A DNA stretch of 64,000 nucleotides from Pseudomonas agarici (GTDB lineage Bacteria; Pseudomonadota; Gammaproteobacteria; Pseudomonadales; Pseudomonadaceae). Of the stretch, positions 35,065 to 43,891 are shown piece after piece. The translations under genes were made by a program, and so were the position numbers. The notes under the pieces are model-generated. The model saw only the letters and a program-made list of their open reading frames with translations. It was not told the origin of the DNA and did not search any database. The DNA lies in contig NZ_FOAR01000024.1 in NCBI RefSeq assembly GCF_900109755.1, positions 1 through 64,000 of the forward strand, given 5' to 3'. Each line of letters starts with the position of its first letter. Positions within the stretch are counted from its first letter, which is position 1.

Positions 35065-36366
35065 ATGCGAGTTCTGGTATTGGGCAGTGGCGTCATCGGT
35101 GTCGCCAGTGCTTATTATCTGGCCCGGGCTGGCTTTGAAGTGGTGGTGGTCGACCGTCAGCCCGCGGCTGCCATGGAAACCAGCTTCGCGAATGCCGGCC
35201 AGGTTTCCCCGGGTTATGCCTCGCCATGGGCTGCGCCAGGGGTGCCGCTCAAGGCCATCAAATGGCTGCTGCAACGCCATGCGCCGCTGACGATCAAGGC
35301 CACCGCCGATGTCGACCAGTACCTGTGGATGGCGCAGATGCTGCGCAACTGCAGCGCCAACCGGTACGCGGTGAACAAGGAGCGCATGGTCCGTCTGTCC
35401 GAGTATAGCCGTGACTGTCTCGACGAATTGCGCGCCGAAACCGGCATTGCTTACGAGGACCGCCGTCTGGGCACCACCCAGCTGTTTCGTACCCAGGCGC
35501 AACTGGATGGCGCGGCGAAAGACATCGCGGTGCTGAAAGAGTCCGGCGTGCCCTACGAATTGCTCGATCGTGCGGGCATCGCCCGGGTCGAACCGGCCTT
35601 GGCGAATGTCACCGATATCCTCGCCGGCGCTCTGCGTCTGCCGAACGACCAGACCGGCGACTGCCAAATCTTCACCACTCGCCTGGCCGACATGGCCATC
35701 AAGCTGGGCGTGGAGTTCCGCTTCGGCCAGGACATCCAGCGTCTCGAGGCTGTGGGTGATCGGATCAACGGCGTGTGGATCGACGGCAAGTTGGAAACCG
35801 CCGACCGCTATGTGCTGGCCCTGGGCAGCTATTCGCCGCAGTTGCTCAAGCCGCTGGGCATCAAGGCACCGGTCTATCCGCTCAAGGGTTACTCGCTAAC
35901 CGTGCCGATCACTCAGCCGGAGATGGCCCCGACTTCGACCATTCTCGATGAGACCTACAAGGTCGCGATCACCCGCTTCGACAATCGTATCCGGGTGGGC
36001 GGCATGGCGGAAATCGCCGGTTTTGACCTGTCGCTTGACCCGCGTCGACGCGAAACACTGGAGATGGTCGTCAACGACCTTTATCCTCTGGGCGGCGACC
36101 TTCAGGCAGCCAGCTTCTGGACCGGCCTGCGCCCGGCCACCCCAGACGGTACGCCGATTGTAGGTGCCACGCCGTTGCGCAATCTGTTCCTGAACACCGG
36201 TCACGGTACGCTCGGCTGGACCATGGCCTGTGGCTCCGGTCGCCTGCTGGCCGACTTGATGGCGAAGAAAACGCCACAAATCAGCGCCGAAGGGCTCGAT
36301 ATTTCACGTTATGGTAATCATCAGGAGACTGCAAAACATGGCAATCCAGCGCCAGCTCACCAATGA
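35065..36366 (+). CDS. dadA: D-amino-acid dehydrogenase small subunit DadA
   Basis: 433 residues from the ATG preceded by GGGAGA. A membrane-peripheral flavoprotein that oxidises D-alanine and other D-amino acids to 2-oxo acids and ammonia, passing electrons to the respiratory chain. The FAD Rossmann motif is VLGSGVIGVASAYYLARAG at the N terminus, and the family motif ETSFANAGQVSPGYASPW follows. The C-terminal GTLGWTMACGSGRLLADL closes the FAD site. First gene of dadA-ridA-dadX; its 3' end overlaps the next gene by 29 bases. Confidence 0.97.
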   Translation: MRVLVLGSGVIGVASAYYLARAGFEVVVVDRQPAAAMETSFANAGQVSPGYASPWAAPGVPLKAIKWLLQRHAPLTIKATADVDQYLWMAQMLRNCSANRYAVNKERMVRLSEYSRDCLDELRAETGIAYEDRRLGTTQLFRTQAQLDGAAKDIAVLKESGVPYELLDRAGIARVEPALANVTDILAGALRLPNDQTGDCQIFTTRLADMAIKLGVEFRFGQDIQRLEAVGDRINGVWIDGKLETADRYVLALGSYSPQLLKPLGIKAPVYPLKGYSLTVPITQPEMAPTSTILDETYKVAITRFDNRIRVGGMAEIAGFDLSLDPRRRETLEMVVNDLYPLGGDLQAASFWTGLRPATPDGTPIVGATPLRNLFLNTGHGTLGWTMACGSGRLLADLMAKKTPQISAEGLDISRYGNHQETAKHGNPAPAHQ

Positions 36367-36691
36367 GCGCATGAGCCAGATCGTCGTTCACGGCGGGACT
36401 GTGTATCTGGCCGGGCAAGTCGGCGACGACATGAGCGCCGGGATTGAGACACAGACCCGTGAAGCTTTGGCCAATATCGAACGTTTGCTGGACCTGGCAG
36501 GCACCGACAAGACCCAACTGTTGTCGGTAACCATCTACCTGAAAGATGTCGATGCCGATTTTGCCGGCATGAATTCCGTTTGGGACAAGTGGTTGCCCAA
36601 AGAGACGGCCCCGGCACGCGCAACGGTCCAGGCCAAGCTCTGCGAACCGGAAATCCTCGTCGAGCTGTCCGTCGTGGCCGCCCTGCCTTAA
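36338..36691 (+). CDS. RidA-family imine deaminase embedded in the dad operon
   Basis: 117 residues from the ATG preceded by an AGGAG site inside the dadA 3' end. It is a diverged YjgF/RidA member: NERMSQIVVHGGTVYLAGQV, LLDLAGTDKTQLLSVTIYLKD, and the carboxylate-binding arginine in APARATVQAKLCEPE. Since DadA releases imino acids, a dedicated imine hydrolase co-translated with it makes biochemical sense. Only about 117 residues against 126 for the housekeeping paralogue at 12212. Conserved dadA-ridA-dadX order in pseudomonads supports the role. Confidence 0.9.
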   Translation: MAIQRQLTNERMSQIVVHGGTVYLAGQVGDDMSAGIETQTREALANIERLLDLAGTDKTQLLSVTIYLKDVDADFAGMNSVWDKWLPKETAPARATVQAKLCEPEILVELSVVAALP

Positions 36692-36781
36692 CGCAAGGTC
36701 CCTCTCCCGGCATGGCGTGTGGCAACACCGCGTGTCATGCCGGTTTTTTATTCCCAACCGACCGTCCAGAAGTCTGCCGCC

Positions 36782-37855
36782 ATGCGTCCTGCCCGTGCCC
36801 TTATCGACCTCCAAGCCCTGCGCCATAATTACCAACTGGCCCGTGAAGTATCGGGGGCCAAGGCGCTCGCCGTGATCAAGGCCGATGCCTATGGTCATGG
36901 CGCCGTGCGTTGCGCCCAGGCGCTGGAAGCCCAGGCCGACGGTTTTGCCGTGGCCTGTATCGAGGAAGCGCTGGAGTTGCGCGCCGCGGGTATTCGCGCA
37001 CCGATTCTGCTGCTGGAAGGCTTTTTCGAGGCCGACGAGCTGGCGCTGATCGTCGAGCATGATTTCTGGTGCGTGGTGCATTCGCTGTGGCAACTGGAGG
37101 CCATCGAGCAGACTGCGATCGATATGCCGATCACCGTCTGGCTGAAGTTGGATTCAGGCATGCACCGTGTCGGCCTGCACCCGGCGGATTACCAAACGGC
37201 TTACCGGCGCCTACTGGCCAGCGGCAAGGTGGCGCAGGTCGTGCTGATGAGTCATTTTGCCCGCGCCGATGAATTGGGGTGCCAGCGTAGCGACGAACAG
37301 GTCGCGGTGTTCGAAGCGGCGCGTCAGGGCCTGGTGGCCGAGGTCAGCCTACGTAACTCTCCGGCGGTGCTGGGCTGGCCGAAGATTTCCAGCGACTGGG
37401 TGCGTCCGGGAATTCTACTGTTTGGCTCCACGCCTTTCGGTGACGAACATCCGGTCGCGTCGCGCTTGCAGCCGGTCATGACCCTCGAATCGAAAATCAT
37501 CAGCGTGCGCGAGCTGCCGACCGGGGAGCCGGTGGGCTACGGCGCCAGGTTCATCACGCCCAAGCCAATGCGCGTCGGTGTGGTCGCCATGGGCTATGCC
37601 GACGGTTACCCGCGTCATGCGCCGACCGGCACGCCGGTGCTGGTGGCCGGCCAGCGCAGCCAGTTGCTGGGGCGGGTGTCGATGGACATGCTGTGTGTCG
37701 ACCTGACGGACGTACCGCAGGCCGGGCTCGGTTCGACCGTGGAATTGTGGGGCAAAAATATCCTCGCCAGCGAGGTGGCGGCTTGCGCTGAGACCATCCC
37801 TTACCAGATTTTCTGCAACCTGCGGCGGGTTCCGAGGCTCTACCTCGGGAGCTAG
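36782..37855 (+). CDS. dadX: Catabolic alanine racemase DadX
   Basis: 357 residues from the ATG at 36782 (MRPARALIDLQALRHNY). A PLP enzyme that converts L-alanine to D-alanine for DadA and also supplies cell-wall D-alanine. The PLP lysine is in VIKADAYGHG, and the catalytic tyrosine is in GYGARF in the C-terminal domain. SMDMLCVDLTD is the family signature. Length equals P. aeruginosa DadX. The stop codon TAG coincides with the CTAG that opens a half copy of the palindromic repeat at 37852. Confidence 0.95.
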   Translation: MRPARALIDLQALRHNYQLAREVSGAKALAVIKADAYGHGAVRCAQALEAQADGFAVACIEEALELRAAGIRAPILLLEGFFEADELALIVEHDFWCVVHSLWQLEAIEQTAIDMPITVWLKLDSGMHRVGLHPADYQTAYRRLLASGKVAQVVLMSHFARADELGCQRSDEQVAVFEAARQGLVAEVSLRNSPAVLGWPKISSDWVRPGILLFGSTPFGDEHPVASRLQPVMTLESKIISVRELPTGEPVGYGARFITPKPMRVGVVAMGYADGYPRHAPTGTPVLVAGQRSQLLGRVSMDMLCVDLTDVPQAGLGSTVELWGKNILASEVAACAETIPYQIFCNLRRVPRLYLGS

Positions 37856-37868
37856 TGGCCTGTACGGT
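37852..37868 (+). repeat. Half copy of the CTAG-ended palindromic repeat
   Basis: CTAGTGGCCTGTACGGT, identical over 17 bases to the left arm of the repeat at 56884. No matching right arm is found within the next 150 bases, so this is a fragment. It starts at the dadX stop codon. Confidence 0.65.
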
Positions 37869-37970
37869 GTTGGCGAAATGTGGACGGGGCAAAGTGTTGT
37901 AAATACTGAACGCTATGCCATGATATCGTTCAATGACAACAATTGCCTGAATCCCTGGGAGACTGCCGCA

Positions 37971-38519
37971 TTGGACGTCGGTGAACGACTGCAATCCATC
38001 CGCAAACTGAAAGGTCTGTCTCAACGTGAACTCGCCAAGCGTGCGGGCGTCACCAATAGCACCATTTCAATGATCGAGAAAAATAGTGTCAGCCCCTCGA
38101 TCAGTTCGTTGAGAAAAGTGCTGGGCGGCATTCCCATGTCGATGGTCGAGTTCTTTTCCGAAGAGATACTCCAAGAAATACCGACGCAGATTGTCTACAA
38201 AGCCAATGAACTGATCGACATCTCCGATGGCGCCGTGACCATGAAACTGGTTGGACGAGCCCACCCGAGCCGTGCCATCGCGTTTCTCAACGAAATTTAT
38301 CCGCCCGGCGCCGATACCGGCGAAGAAATGCTGACTCACGAAGGTGAGGAAACCGGCATTCTGGTTGAAGGTCGGTTGGAACTGGTGGTCGGCGCGGAAA
38401 CCTTCGTACTCGAAGCGGGCGATAGCTACTATTTCGAAAGCACTAAGCCGCACCGCTTTCGTAATCCGTTCGACACACCGGCGCGACTCATCAGCGCAGC
38501 GACCCCCGCCAACTTCTGA
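37971..38519 (+). CDS. HTH-XRE cupin transcriptional regulator (PuuR-like)
   Basis: 182 residues from a TTG start (LDVGERLQSIRKLKGLSQRE) with a GGGAG site upstream; the frame is open further 5' but that part is not conserved-looking. The N-terminal helix-turn-helix is ELAKRAGVTNSTISMIEKN. The C-terminal cupin (LNEIYPPGADTGEEMLTH, EGEETGILVEGRLELVVG, GDSYYFESTKPHRFRN) is the PuuR pattern. Such regulators control amine and amino-acid catabolism. It lies just downstream of dadX on the same strand. Its targets cannot be fixed here; the aldehyde dehydrogenase at 30617 is one candidate. Confidence 0.87.
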   Translation: MDVGERLQSIRKLKGLSQRELAKRAGVTNSTISMIEKNSVSPSISSLRKVLGGIPMSMVEFFSEEILQEIPTQIVYKANELIDISDGAVTMKLVGRAHPSRAIAFLNEIYPPGADTGEEMLTHEGEETGILVEGRLELVVGAETFVLEAGDSYYFESTKPHRFRNPFDTPARLISAATPANF

Positions 38520-38522
38520 TAA

Positions 38523-38550
38523 CCCGAGGCGCCCGCTAAGGCGTTTCGGG
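38523..38550 (+). terminator. Hairpin after the cupin regulator
   Basis: CCCGAGGCGCC-cgctaa-GGCGTTTCGGG, an 11-bp stem with one mismatched pair region, four bases after the stop codon. There is no T-run, so termination is uncertain. Confidence 0.45.
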
Positions 38551-38694
38551 AGGCCCGGCGGTACGGATACGTGATTGGGATAATACCCCTGTAACTCCAA
38601 GGGTTGTTTCGCAGTGCCGGTCTTATCGCTATACTCACGCCTGCCTGCGAAACCGTGGTTCGGGGTGTGATTAGCCACCATTGAGGGTGTACGC

Positions 38695-39132
38695 GTGAAT
38701 CCAATTATGAAAATGCTGGCCGTACCAGCAACCTTAGTCGTCCTATGGACAATCAGTGCTCAAGCTTCGACAACCAACGACGATATTGCCAAACGCCTGG
38801 AGCCGGTCGGCCAGGTCTGTGTACAGGGCAAGGAGTGCAAGGGAATGGAAGTCGCCACCCCGGTCGGTGGCGGTGGCGGCGCCAAGACGCCCGACGAGGT
38901 GATTGCCAAACACTGCAATGCCTGCCACGGTTCCGGCGTGTTGGGCGCGCCAAAAATCGGCGCGGAAGGTGCTGCAGATTGGGCTAAGCGTGCGAAGGAG
39001 CAGGGTGGCCTGGATGGCTTGCTGGCCAAGGCCATCACCGGTATCAACTCGATGCCGCCAAAGGGCACTTGCGCCGACTGCTCCGATGCCGAACTCAAAG
39101 GAGCCATCGAGAAGATGTCCGGCCTGAAATAA
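38695..39132 (+). CDS. Cytochrome c5-type monohaem protein
   Basis: 145 residues. A GTG start is chosen because GAGGG lies 7 bases upstream; the ATG 12 bases later has no site. A signal peptide (AVPATLVVLWTISAQA) sends it to the periplasm. One haem motif, CNACH, and a downstream axial-methionine candidate in GINSMPPKGTCADCSD, with the extra C-x-x-C pair typical of cytochrome c5. It likely carries electrons between respiratory complexes. A glycine-rich linker (GGGGGAK) precedes the haem domain. Single gene with its own terminator. Confidence 0.92.
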   Translation: MNPIMKMLAVPATLVVLWTISAQASTTNDDIAKRLEPVGQVCVQGKECKGMEVATPVGGGGGAKTPDEVIAKHCNACHGSGVLGAPKIGAEGAADWAKRAKEQGGLDGLLAKAITGINSMPPKGTCADCSDAELKGAIEKMSGLK

Positions 39133-39165
39133 TTTTGAGTGGGGTGATGGCACCATGATCTATGG

Positions 39166-39196
39166 AAGGCGAGCTTATTACTCGCCTTTTATTTTT
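39166..39196 (+). terminator. Terminator after cytochrome c5
   Basis: AAGGCGAG-cttatta-CTCGCCTTTTATTTTT: an 8-bp stem with a T-run, about 34 bases after the stop. Confidence 0.85.
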
Positions 39197-39614
39197 CAGC
39201 AAAAAGGCGCTTAAGGTATTTGCCAGATGAGTTGATCACTGCTTTGTAAATACTATGACCATCGTGCATCCGAAGCAGTTTGCAGTTTGGCATAGACATG
39301 ATGAGCGGGGAGTGGGTCGCGATAATGAATGGTGATCCATTTTCAGCAAGCTCACATACTTTCAGAATGAAGTTCAACTGCTTTTATGGGGAAAGAGAGA
39401 CTTCCGGCTCATCGAGAATATACAGTCCATTGGCCTTGAGCCGGTATTGAAACAGGGCCTCCATTGCTTCTGAAATTCGCATGGACTTTTATTCGGTATT
39501 TTTAGGGGGTTTATTTTTTATAAGTGTTAAAAGTAGTCTATGGACTAACTTGTTGGTCAGACTTTTAATTCAATGGAGTCTGTTTCTTCGTTATGAAAGG
39601 TGGTTTTGAGTTTT
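39189..39614 (-). pseudogene. Remnant of an AAA-type (RecF/SMC-like) ATPase gene
   Basis: Reading the minus strand from 39614 gives LKTTFHNEETDSIELKV then a stop. After a frameshift, about 39482-39387 gives MRISEAMEALFQYRLKANG and LYILDEPEVSLSP (Walker B-like), then an in-frame TAA at 39384-39386. The frame resumes as QLNFILKVCELAENG, FIIATHSPLIM (the conserved ATHSP motif) and an SSGKYLKRLF tail ending at 39189. These are the C-terminal motifs of a predicted ABC/AAA ATPase of the kind found in stand-alone and defence-associated genes. At least two stops and one frameshift, together with loss of the P-loop part, show it is dead. AT-rich composition suggests foreign origin. Confidence 0.8.
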
Positions 39615-39709
39615 TAATTGGATGAGCGCTACCTCCAGAATGTATCCCTCCCTGCAATCTTCGAGGTATGGTTGCTGATCCTTGTTGGAAAGTGGTCTAG
39701 GAGGATCGC

Positions 39710-41650
39710 ATGGTGCAGGCGTGTTCTATCGAGCGGGCAGTCGACGAGGTGTTGGCGCGGTTGCCGGCGCATATCCACATGGGTGTGCCACTGGGGTTGG
39801 GCAAACCCAATCGTTTCGTCAATGCCCTGTACCGGCGTATCTGCCAGTTGTCGGAGCGGCGGTTGACGATCTACACGGCGCTGACCCTGGGGCGCCCCGC
39901 CCTGGGCGACGGCTTGCAACGGCGCTTGCTCGAACCCTTTGTCGAGCGGGTGTTCGGTGATTACCCGGAGCTGGATTTCCTCGCCGACCTGCGTCGCGGC
40001 CAACTACCGCCGAATATCCATGTCGAGCAGTTCTTCCTTCAACCGGGCAGCCTGCTCGACAGCGCTCCCGCCCAGCAGGATTATGTCAGCAGCAATTACA
40101 GCCACGCGGCGCGGGATATCAATGCCTGTGGCCTGAACCTGGTGGCCCAGTTGGTCGCCGCCGATGCGCGGCAACCGAACCGGTTGAGCCTGAGCTGTAA
40201 TCCGGACATCACCCTTGACCTGCTGCCGATGATCGCCAAGCGCCGTGCAGCCGGTGAAACCATCTTATTGCTGGCCCAGGTCCATGGCGACCTGCCCTAT
40301 ATGGAGGGCGATGCGCAAATCGACCGTGAGGCCTTCGACCTGCTGATCGACGAGCAGGAGCAAAGTACGTTGTTCTCCACTCCGAACATGCCGGTGGGCT
40401 GCCAGGATCATTTTATCGGCCTGCATGCCAGTACGTTGGTGCGCGATGGCGGGACCTTGCAGATCGGCATCGGCTCCATGGGCGATGCGCTGACGGCGGC
40501 GCTGCTGGCCCGTCATGCCGATAACGACAGGTATCGGGCGCTGCTGGCTGATATCGACGTGTTGCCCTGGAAGTCGCTGATCGAGCGCGAGGGCGGTGTG
40601 GACCCCTTTGCCAAGGGGCTTTACGGTTGCAGCGAGATGTTTGTCAACGGCCTGCTGGTGCTGGCCGATGCAGGGATCGTGCGGCGCAAGGTGTATGCCG
40701 ATATCGCCACGCAGCGCCAGGCCAATGCCGGGTTGCTCGATGAGACGGCGGCGGTCGGCGGCGTCGTGGTGCATGGTGGCTTCTTTCTCGGGCCTGACAG
40801 CTTTTACCAGCGTCTGCGGCAGTTGCCGAAGGAGCGGCTCGCCGAGTTCAATATGACCGCCATCAGCTACATCAACGAGCTGTATGGCCAGGAGGAACTC
40901 AAGCGCCTGCAACGCCTGGAGGCGCGCTTCATCAACAGTGCCTTCACCATGACGCTGCTCGGGGCCGGCGTCGCCGACCAGTTGGAAGACGGTCGGGTCG
41001 TCAGTGGGGTGGGCGGGCAGTACAACTTCGTGGCCCAGGGACACGCGCTGGAAGGGGCACGCTCGGTGTTGATCCTGCGCAGTTGGCGTGAATCGGCGGG
41101 CGAGGTCAGTTCGAATATCGTCTGGGAGTATGGTCATTGCACTATTCCCCGGCATCTGCGCGATATCGTTGTGACCGAGTACGGGGTTGCCGACCTGCGT
41201 GGCAAGAACGATGCGGCGGTGATCGAGGCGTTGCTCAATATCAGCGATTCGCGGTTCCAAGCCGGGCTGATTGAACAGGCGCAGAAGGTCGGCAAGCTGC
41301 CGAAGCATTTCCGCCTCGATCCGCGTTTTGCCGATAACAGCCCGGAGCGCCTGCAGGCAATTCAAACACGGCATCCGCGGTTGTTCGCGGAGTATCCGCT
41401 GGGCAGCGATTTCAGCGCCGAGGAGCGCGATCTGCTGCGGGCGCTGAATTGGCTCAAGAGCAAATTCAAGCTGAGCGAGGTATTGGAGTTGGGCAAGGCG
41501 ACGCTGGACGCCCCCGAGCCCTCGGTATTCGCGGAGCACTTGCAACGTATGGAGCTGGTGCAACCGCAAGGCCTGCGCGAGGAGTTGTACCAGCGTCTAC
41601 TGCTGGCCGGGCTGCAGGCCACTAGAGGGCTAGAGGGCCATCAGTTGTAG
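39710..41650 (+). CDS. Acetyl-CoA hydrolase/transferase family protein
   Basis: 646 residues, AGGAGG ribosome binding site 6 bases before ATG. It belongs to the acetyl-CoA hydrolase/CoA-transferase family: N-terminal IHMGVPLGLGKPN, YVSSNYSHAARDIN, GGTLQIGIGSMGDAL, and C-terminal GGQYNFVAQGHAL and VTEYGVADLRGK, the last two highly conserved. It would move or hydrolyse CoA thioesters in acyl-CoA metabolism. It is longer than typical ~500-residue enzymes, mainly through N- and C-terminal extensions. Its last 10 bases overlap the 3' end of the fimbrial operon on the other strand. Confidence 0.87.
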   Translation: MVQACSIERAVDEVLARLPAHIHMGVPLGLGKPNRFVNALYRRICQLSERRLTIYTALTLGRPALGDGLQRRLLEPFVERVFGDYPELDFLADLRRGQLPPNIHVEQFFLQPGSLLDSAPAQQDYVSSNYSHAARDINACGLNLVAQLVAADARQPNRLSLSCNPDITLDLLPMIAKRRAAGETILLLAQVHGDLPYMEGDAQIDREAFDLLIDEQEQSTLFSTPNMPVGCQDHFIGLHASTLVRDGGTLQIGIGSMGDALTAALLARHADNDRYRALLADIDVLPWKSLIEREGGVDPFAKGLYGCSEMFVNGLLVLADAGIVRRKVYADIATQRQANAGLLDETAAVGGVVVHGGFFLGPDSFYQRLRQLPKERLAEFNMTAISYINELYGQEELKRLQRLEARFINSAFTMTLLGAGVADQLEDGRVVSGVGGQYNFVAQGHALEGARSVLILRSWRESAGEVSSNIVWEYGHCTIPRHLRDIVVTEYGVADLRGKNDAAVIEALLNISDSRFQAGLIEQAQKVGKLPKHFRLDPRFADNSPERLQAIQTRHPRLFAEYPLGSDFSAEERDLLRALNWLKSKFKLSEVLELGKATLDAPEPSVFAEHLQRMELVQPQGLREELYQRLLLAGLQATRGLEGHQL

Positions 41651-42660
41651 CTGATGTTGACGGTCACGGTACTGATCAGCGTGCCTTTGGTGAGCGTACC
41701 TGTGGTCTTGTGATATGCCGCGCCCAGCGGCAGCACAGCCCGATTGCTTGACACCGGCACGGTGCGCGAGCCGTTGTTGCTGAGAGTCGTTTCGACGCCG
41801 CCGATTCGCGAGTAAAGCCACAGGCCAACACCGGCGGCTGTACCTGTGCTCCTGAACAGCGCCGCGTTGCCGGTGGCCGGTGTGCCGCTGAACCTGAAGG
41901 TCACGTTGGAGGCATTGCGACAGTTGGCGCTGATGTCGAAGGTTTTCTTGGCCAACCAAGTACCGGTGAAGTTCGAGAGCCGGACGGTGTCCAGCGGCAC
42001 CGTGCGATTGACATCGCCCACGGCAAGATCGCAAGTAGGTGTTGGAACAATAATGGTGCCTCTGCCCAGGGTGATGTTGAATTCATACGGATTGGCACTC
42101 ACGGGCCTTGGCTCCCACCACGTGCGGGCAATAGTGCGCGGAACAATATTCCCGGAAGACAGTGTTCCGGTCTTTATCAGTCTGTAAGTGATGTCATAGC
42201 CATAGTTGTCACCATGCACCGCAAGGTTGGTCTGACTGTACGTGCGCTGTGTATTGTTACTCTGGATCCCGGTCAGAGTGTTGTGCGCGCCGACACGAGT
42301 GCCGCCGTTGGTTCTGAATACAATCCCGATTCCGGGCATCCCTGTTGGGTAGACGCTATAGGATCGGGATCCATCGTTGTAGCTCGATACCGCGCCGGCA
42401 GCTCCCTGTGCGCTGAATTTCACATCGGTGTTGCTCGTGCAAAACCAGCGAACCCGCATGCTTGCATGACTGACACTCAAAAAATTGTTCCACCCTGTCA
42501 GTGGGCTACCGACAGAAACGTTGTCTGTGACGGTGACAACGCCAAGATCACCGGCAAATCCACCTGGGTGGTAGACAGAAGACGTGCACGCGGCGAACGC
42601 ATGTCCAGACATGGACAATAACAGTGCCGTTGCGGATGTTACCTTGTAAGGCCCGTTCAT
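41641..42660 (-). CDS. Two-domain fimbrial subunit, probable tip adhesin (last gene of operon)
   Basis: 339 residues from the ATG at 42660, preceded by GGGGAGG. Signal peptide (ALLLSMSGHAFA). Residues ~25-200 form a unique N-terminal domain; residues ~205-339 are a pilin domain with CDLAVGDVNRTVPLDTVRLS, FSGTPATGNAALFRSTG, GVGLWLYSRIGG and a final VTVNISYN with penultimate tyrosine for chaperone binding. A lectin-like N-terminal domain plus pilin domain is how tip adhesins such as FimH are built. It is a paralogue of the 320-residue subunit at 43892. Receptor unknown. Confidence 0.8.
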   Translation of the reverse strand: MNGPYKVTSATALLLSMSGHAFAACTSSVYHPGGFAGDLGVVTVTDNVSVGSPLTGWNNFLSVSHASMRVRWFCTSNTDVKFSAQGAAGAVSSYNDGSRSYSVYPTGMPGIGIVFRTNGGTRVGAHNTLTGIQSNNTQRTYSQTNLAVHGDNYGYDITYRLIKTGTLSSGNIVPRTIARTWWEPRPVSANPYEFNITLGRGTIIVPTPTCDLAVGDVNRTVPLDTVRLSNFTGTWLAKKTFDISANCRNASNVTFRFSGTPATGNAALFRSTGTAAGVGLWLYSRIGGVETTLSNNGSRTVPVSSNRAVLPLGAAYHKTTGTLTKGTLISTVTVNISYN

Positions 42661-42743
42661 TTGCCTCCCCTGTTTTTCAATATTTGGGCTCCTGGAAACG
42701 ACACATGCCGTCTGCCTGAAGCTGTTGCCGATCCAGCCATGTC

Positions 42744-43265
42744 TCAGTTGTAGGTGACGTCCACTGTCGCCTGGCTTTCCAGCGTCCCTTCGCGTATCGC
42801 GCCAATCTTCCAGTAGGCGGCCCCCAGTGGCAGGACTGCCAGGCCGCCGCTCGGGGTCAGGGTGCGGGTATTGTCGTTGCCGTCTGCGCGGATAGTCTGT
42901 TGTACGCCGCCCTGGTGCGAGTACAGCCACAGTCCCAGGCCGCTGGCATCACCCGTGTTGGCGAACCGGGCGGCATCCGCAGGGGCCGGCGTGCCGTGAA
43001 ACGTGAAGGTCACGCTGTTGATATCCGAATCGCAGCGGGCACTCAGTTCGAAGGGCTTGTGACCTGCCGAGTCGGTGTGGGCGAAATCGCTGACCTTGAC
43101 CGGCGGCAGGCGAATGGGGCGCTCGATATCGTCGGCAATCAGGTTGCAGGTGCCCCCCTCGACGGTGCCTTCGATCTGCAGGTTTCCCGGGGTCAGGACC
43201 TCGGTGGCCGAGGCCTGGGCGATGGCCGCAACCGTCAGCGCCAGAAGTATCAGATACGTTTTCAT
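42744..43265 (-). CDS. Minor fimbrial subunit
   Basis: 173 residues with a signal peptide (YLILLALTVAAIAQASA). A single pilin domain: GTVEGGTCNLIADDIERPI, KVSDFAHTDSAGHKPFEL, a disulfide from CNLI to ARCDSD, FHGTPAPADAARFANTG, and the C-terminal VDVTYN. Such pilins are assembled by donor-strand exchange at the usher. It is a paralogue of the neighbour at 43324. Same operon, 58 bp after it. Confidence 0.85.
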   Translation of the reverse strand: MKTYLILLALTVAAIAQASATEVLTPGNLQIEGTVEGGTCNLIADDIERPIRLPPVKVSDFAHTDSAGHKPFELSARCDSDINSVTFTFHGTPAPADAARFANTGDASGLGLWLYSHQGGVQQTIRADGNDNTRTLTPSGGLAVLPLGAAYWKIGAIREGTLESQATVDVTYN

Positions 43266-43323
43266 GGGGTGTTGTCCGTTCTAGAGGCCGACTGGAGGTC
43301 GCGGCCAATCAGGGCCTCGCATG

Positions 43324-43851
43324 TCAGTTGTAGGTAATGGTTACGGAGGCCGTGGTCAGCAGTGAGCCTTTGGCGACGGTGCCGATTTTTATGTAGTGGG
43401 CGCCCATGGGCAGTACCGCGCGGCCGGAGCTTGCTGCAATGGTTCGCGAGCGAGCGGTTGCGGTGCCGTTGGCCGGGAAGTTGTAGGTACTTCCGCCGAT
43501 GCGCGATTGAATCACGGTCGCGAGGCCGCCCGCCGTGCCGGTGTTGGCGAAACGTGTGGGGGAGGTGGCGGATGGCGTTCCGCTGAAGGTAAAGGTGACA
43601 TTCCTGACGTCCGAATCGCAGTTGGCGGTCAGATTGAACTCTCGGAGACCGGTCCATTCGGTGCTATCGAAATCACTGACCTTGACCGTGGGTAGAGTGA
43701 TCTGGCGGTTGACGTCGCCGGTGTCCAGATTGCAGGTGCCACCCTGAATATCACCGCGAAAGGTCAGAGTGCCTTGCGTGGCGGCTTGGGTGGTGGCGGA
43801 AATCGTTGTGGCGGTGATCCATAAGGAGAGTACAAAAAGCGGTGTTTTCAT
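43324..43851 (-). CDS. Minor fimbrial subunit
   Basis: 175 residues with a signal peptide (FVLSLWITATTISATTQA). Pilin domain: GDIQGGTCNLDTGDVNRQI, KVSDFDSTEWTGLREFNL, ANCDSDVRNVTF, FSGTPSATSPTRFANTG, and VTITYN at the end. Similar throughout to the 173-residue subunit, so the two arose by duplication. Probably forms part of the shaft or tip fibrillum. Lies 40 bp after the 320-residue subunit. Confidence 0.85.
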   Translation of the reverse strand: MKTPLFVLSLWITATTISATTQAATQGTLTFRGDIQGGTCNLDTGDVNRQITLPTVKVSDFDSTEWTGLREFNLTANCDSDVRNVTFTFSGTPSATSPTRFANTGTAGGLATVIQSRIGGSTYNFPANGTATARSRTIAASSGRAVLPMGAHYIKIGTVAKGSLLTTASVTITYN

Positions 43852-43891
43852 GGCCGGGATCCTTCGAAAATGTCGTCGATCATTGATGTGT

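Noticed and set aside
38707..39132. ATG at 38707 as the cytochrome c5 start
   Set aside because: It has no ribosome binding site, while the GTG at 38695 has GAGGG seven bases upstream; both keep the signal peptide.
39618..39866. Short frame overlapping the start of the acetyl-CoA hydrolase
   Set aside because: It is an out-of-frame shadow; the real gene starts at 39710 with a strong AGGAGG site.
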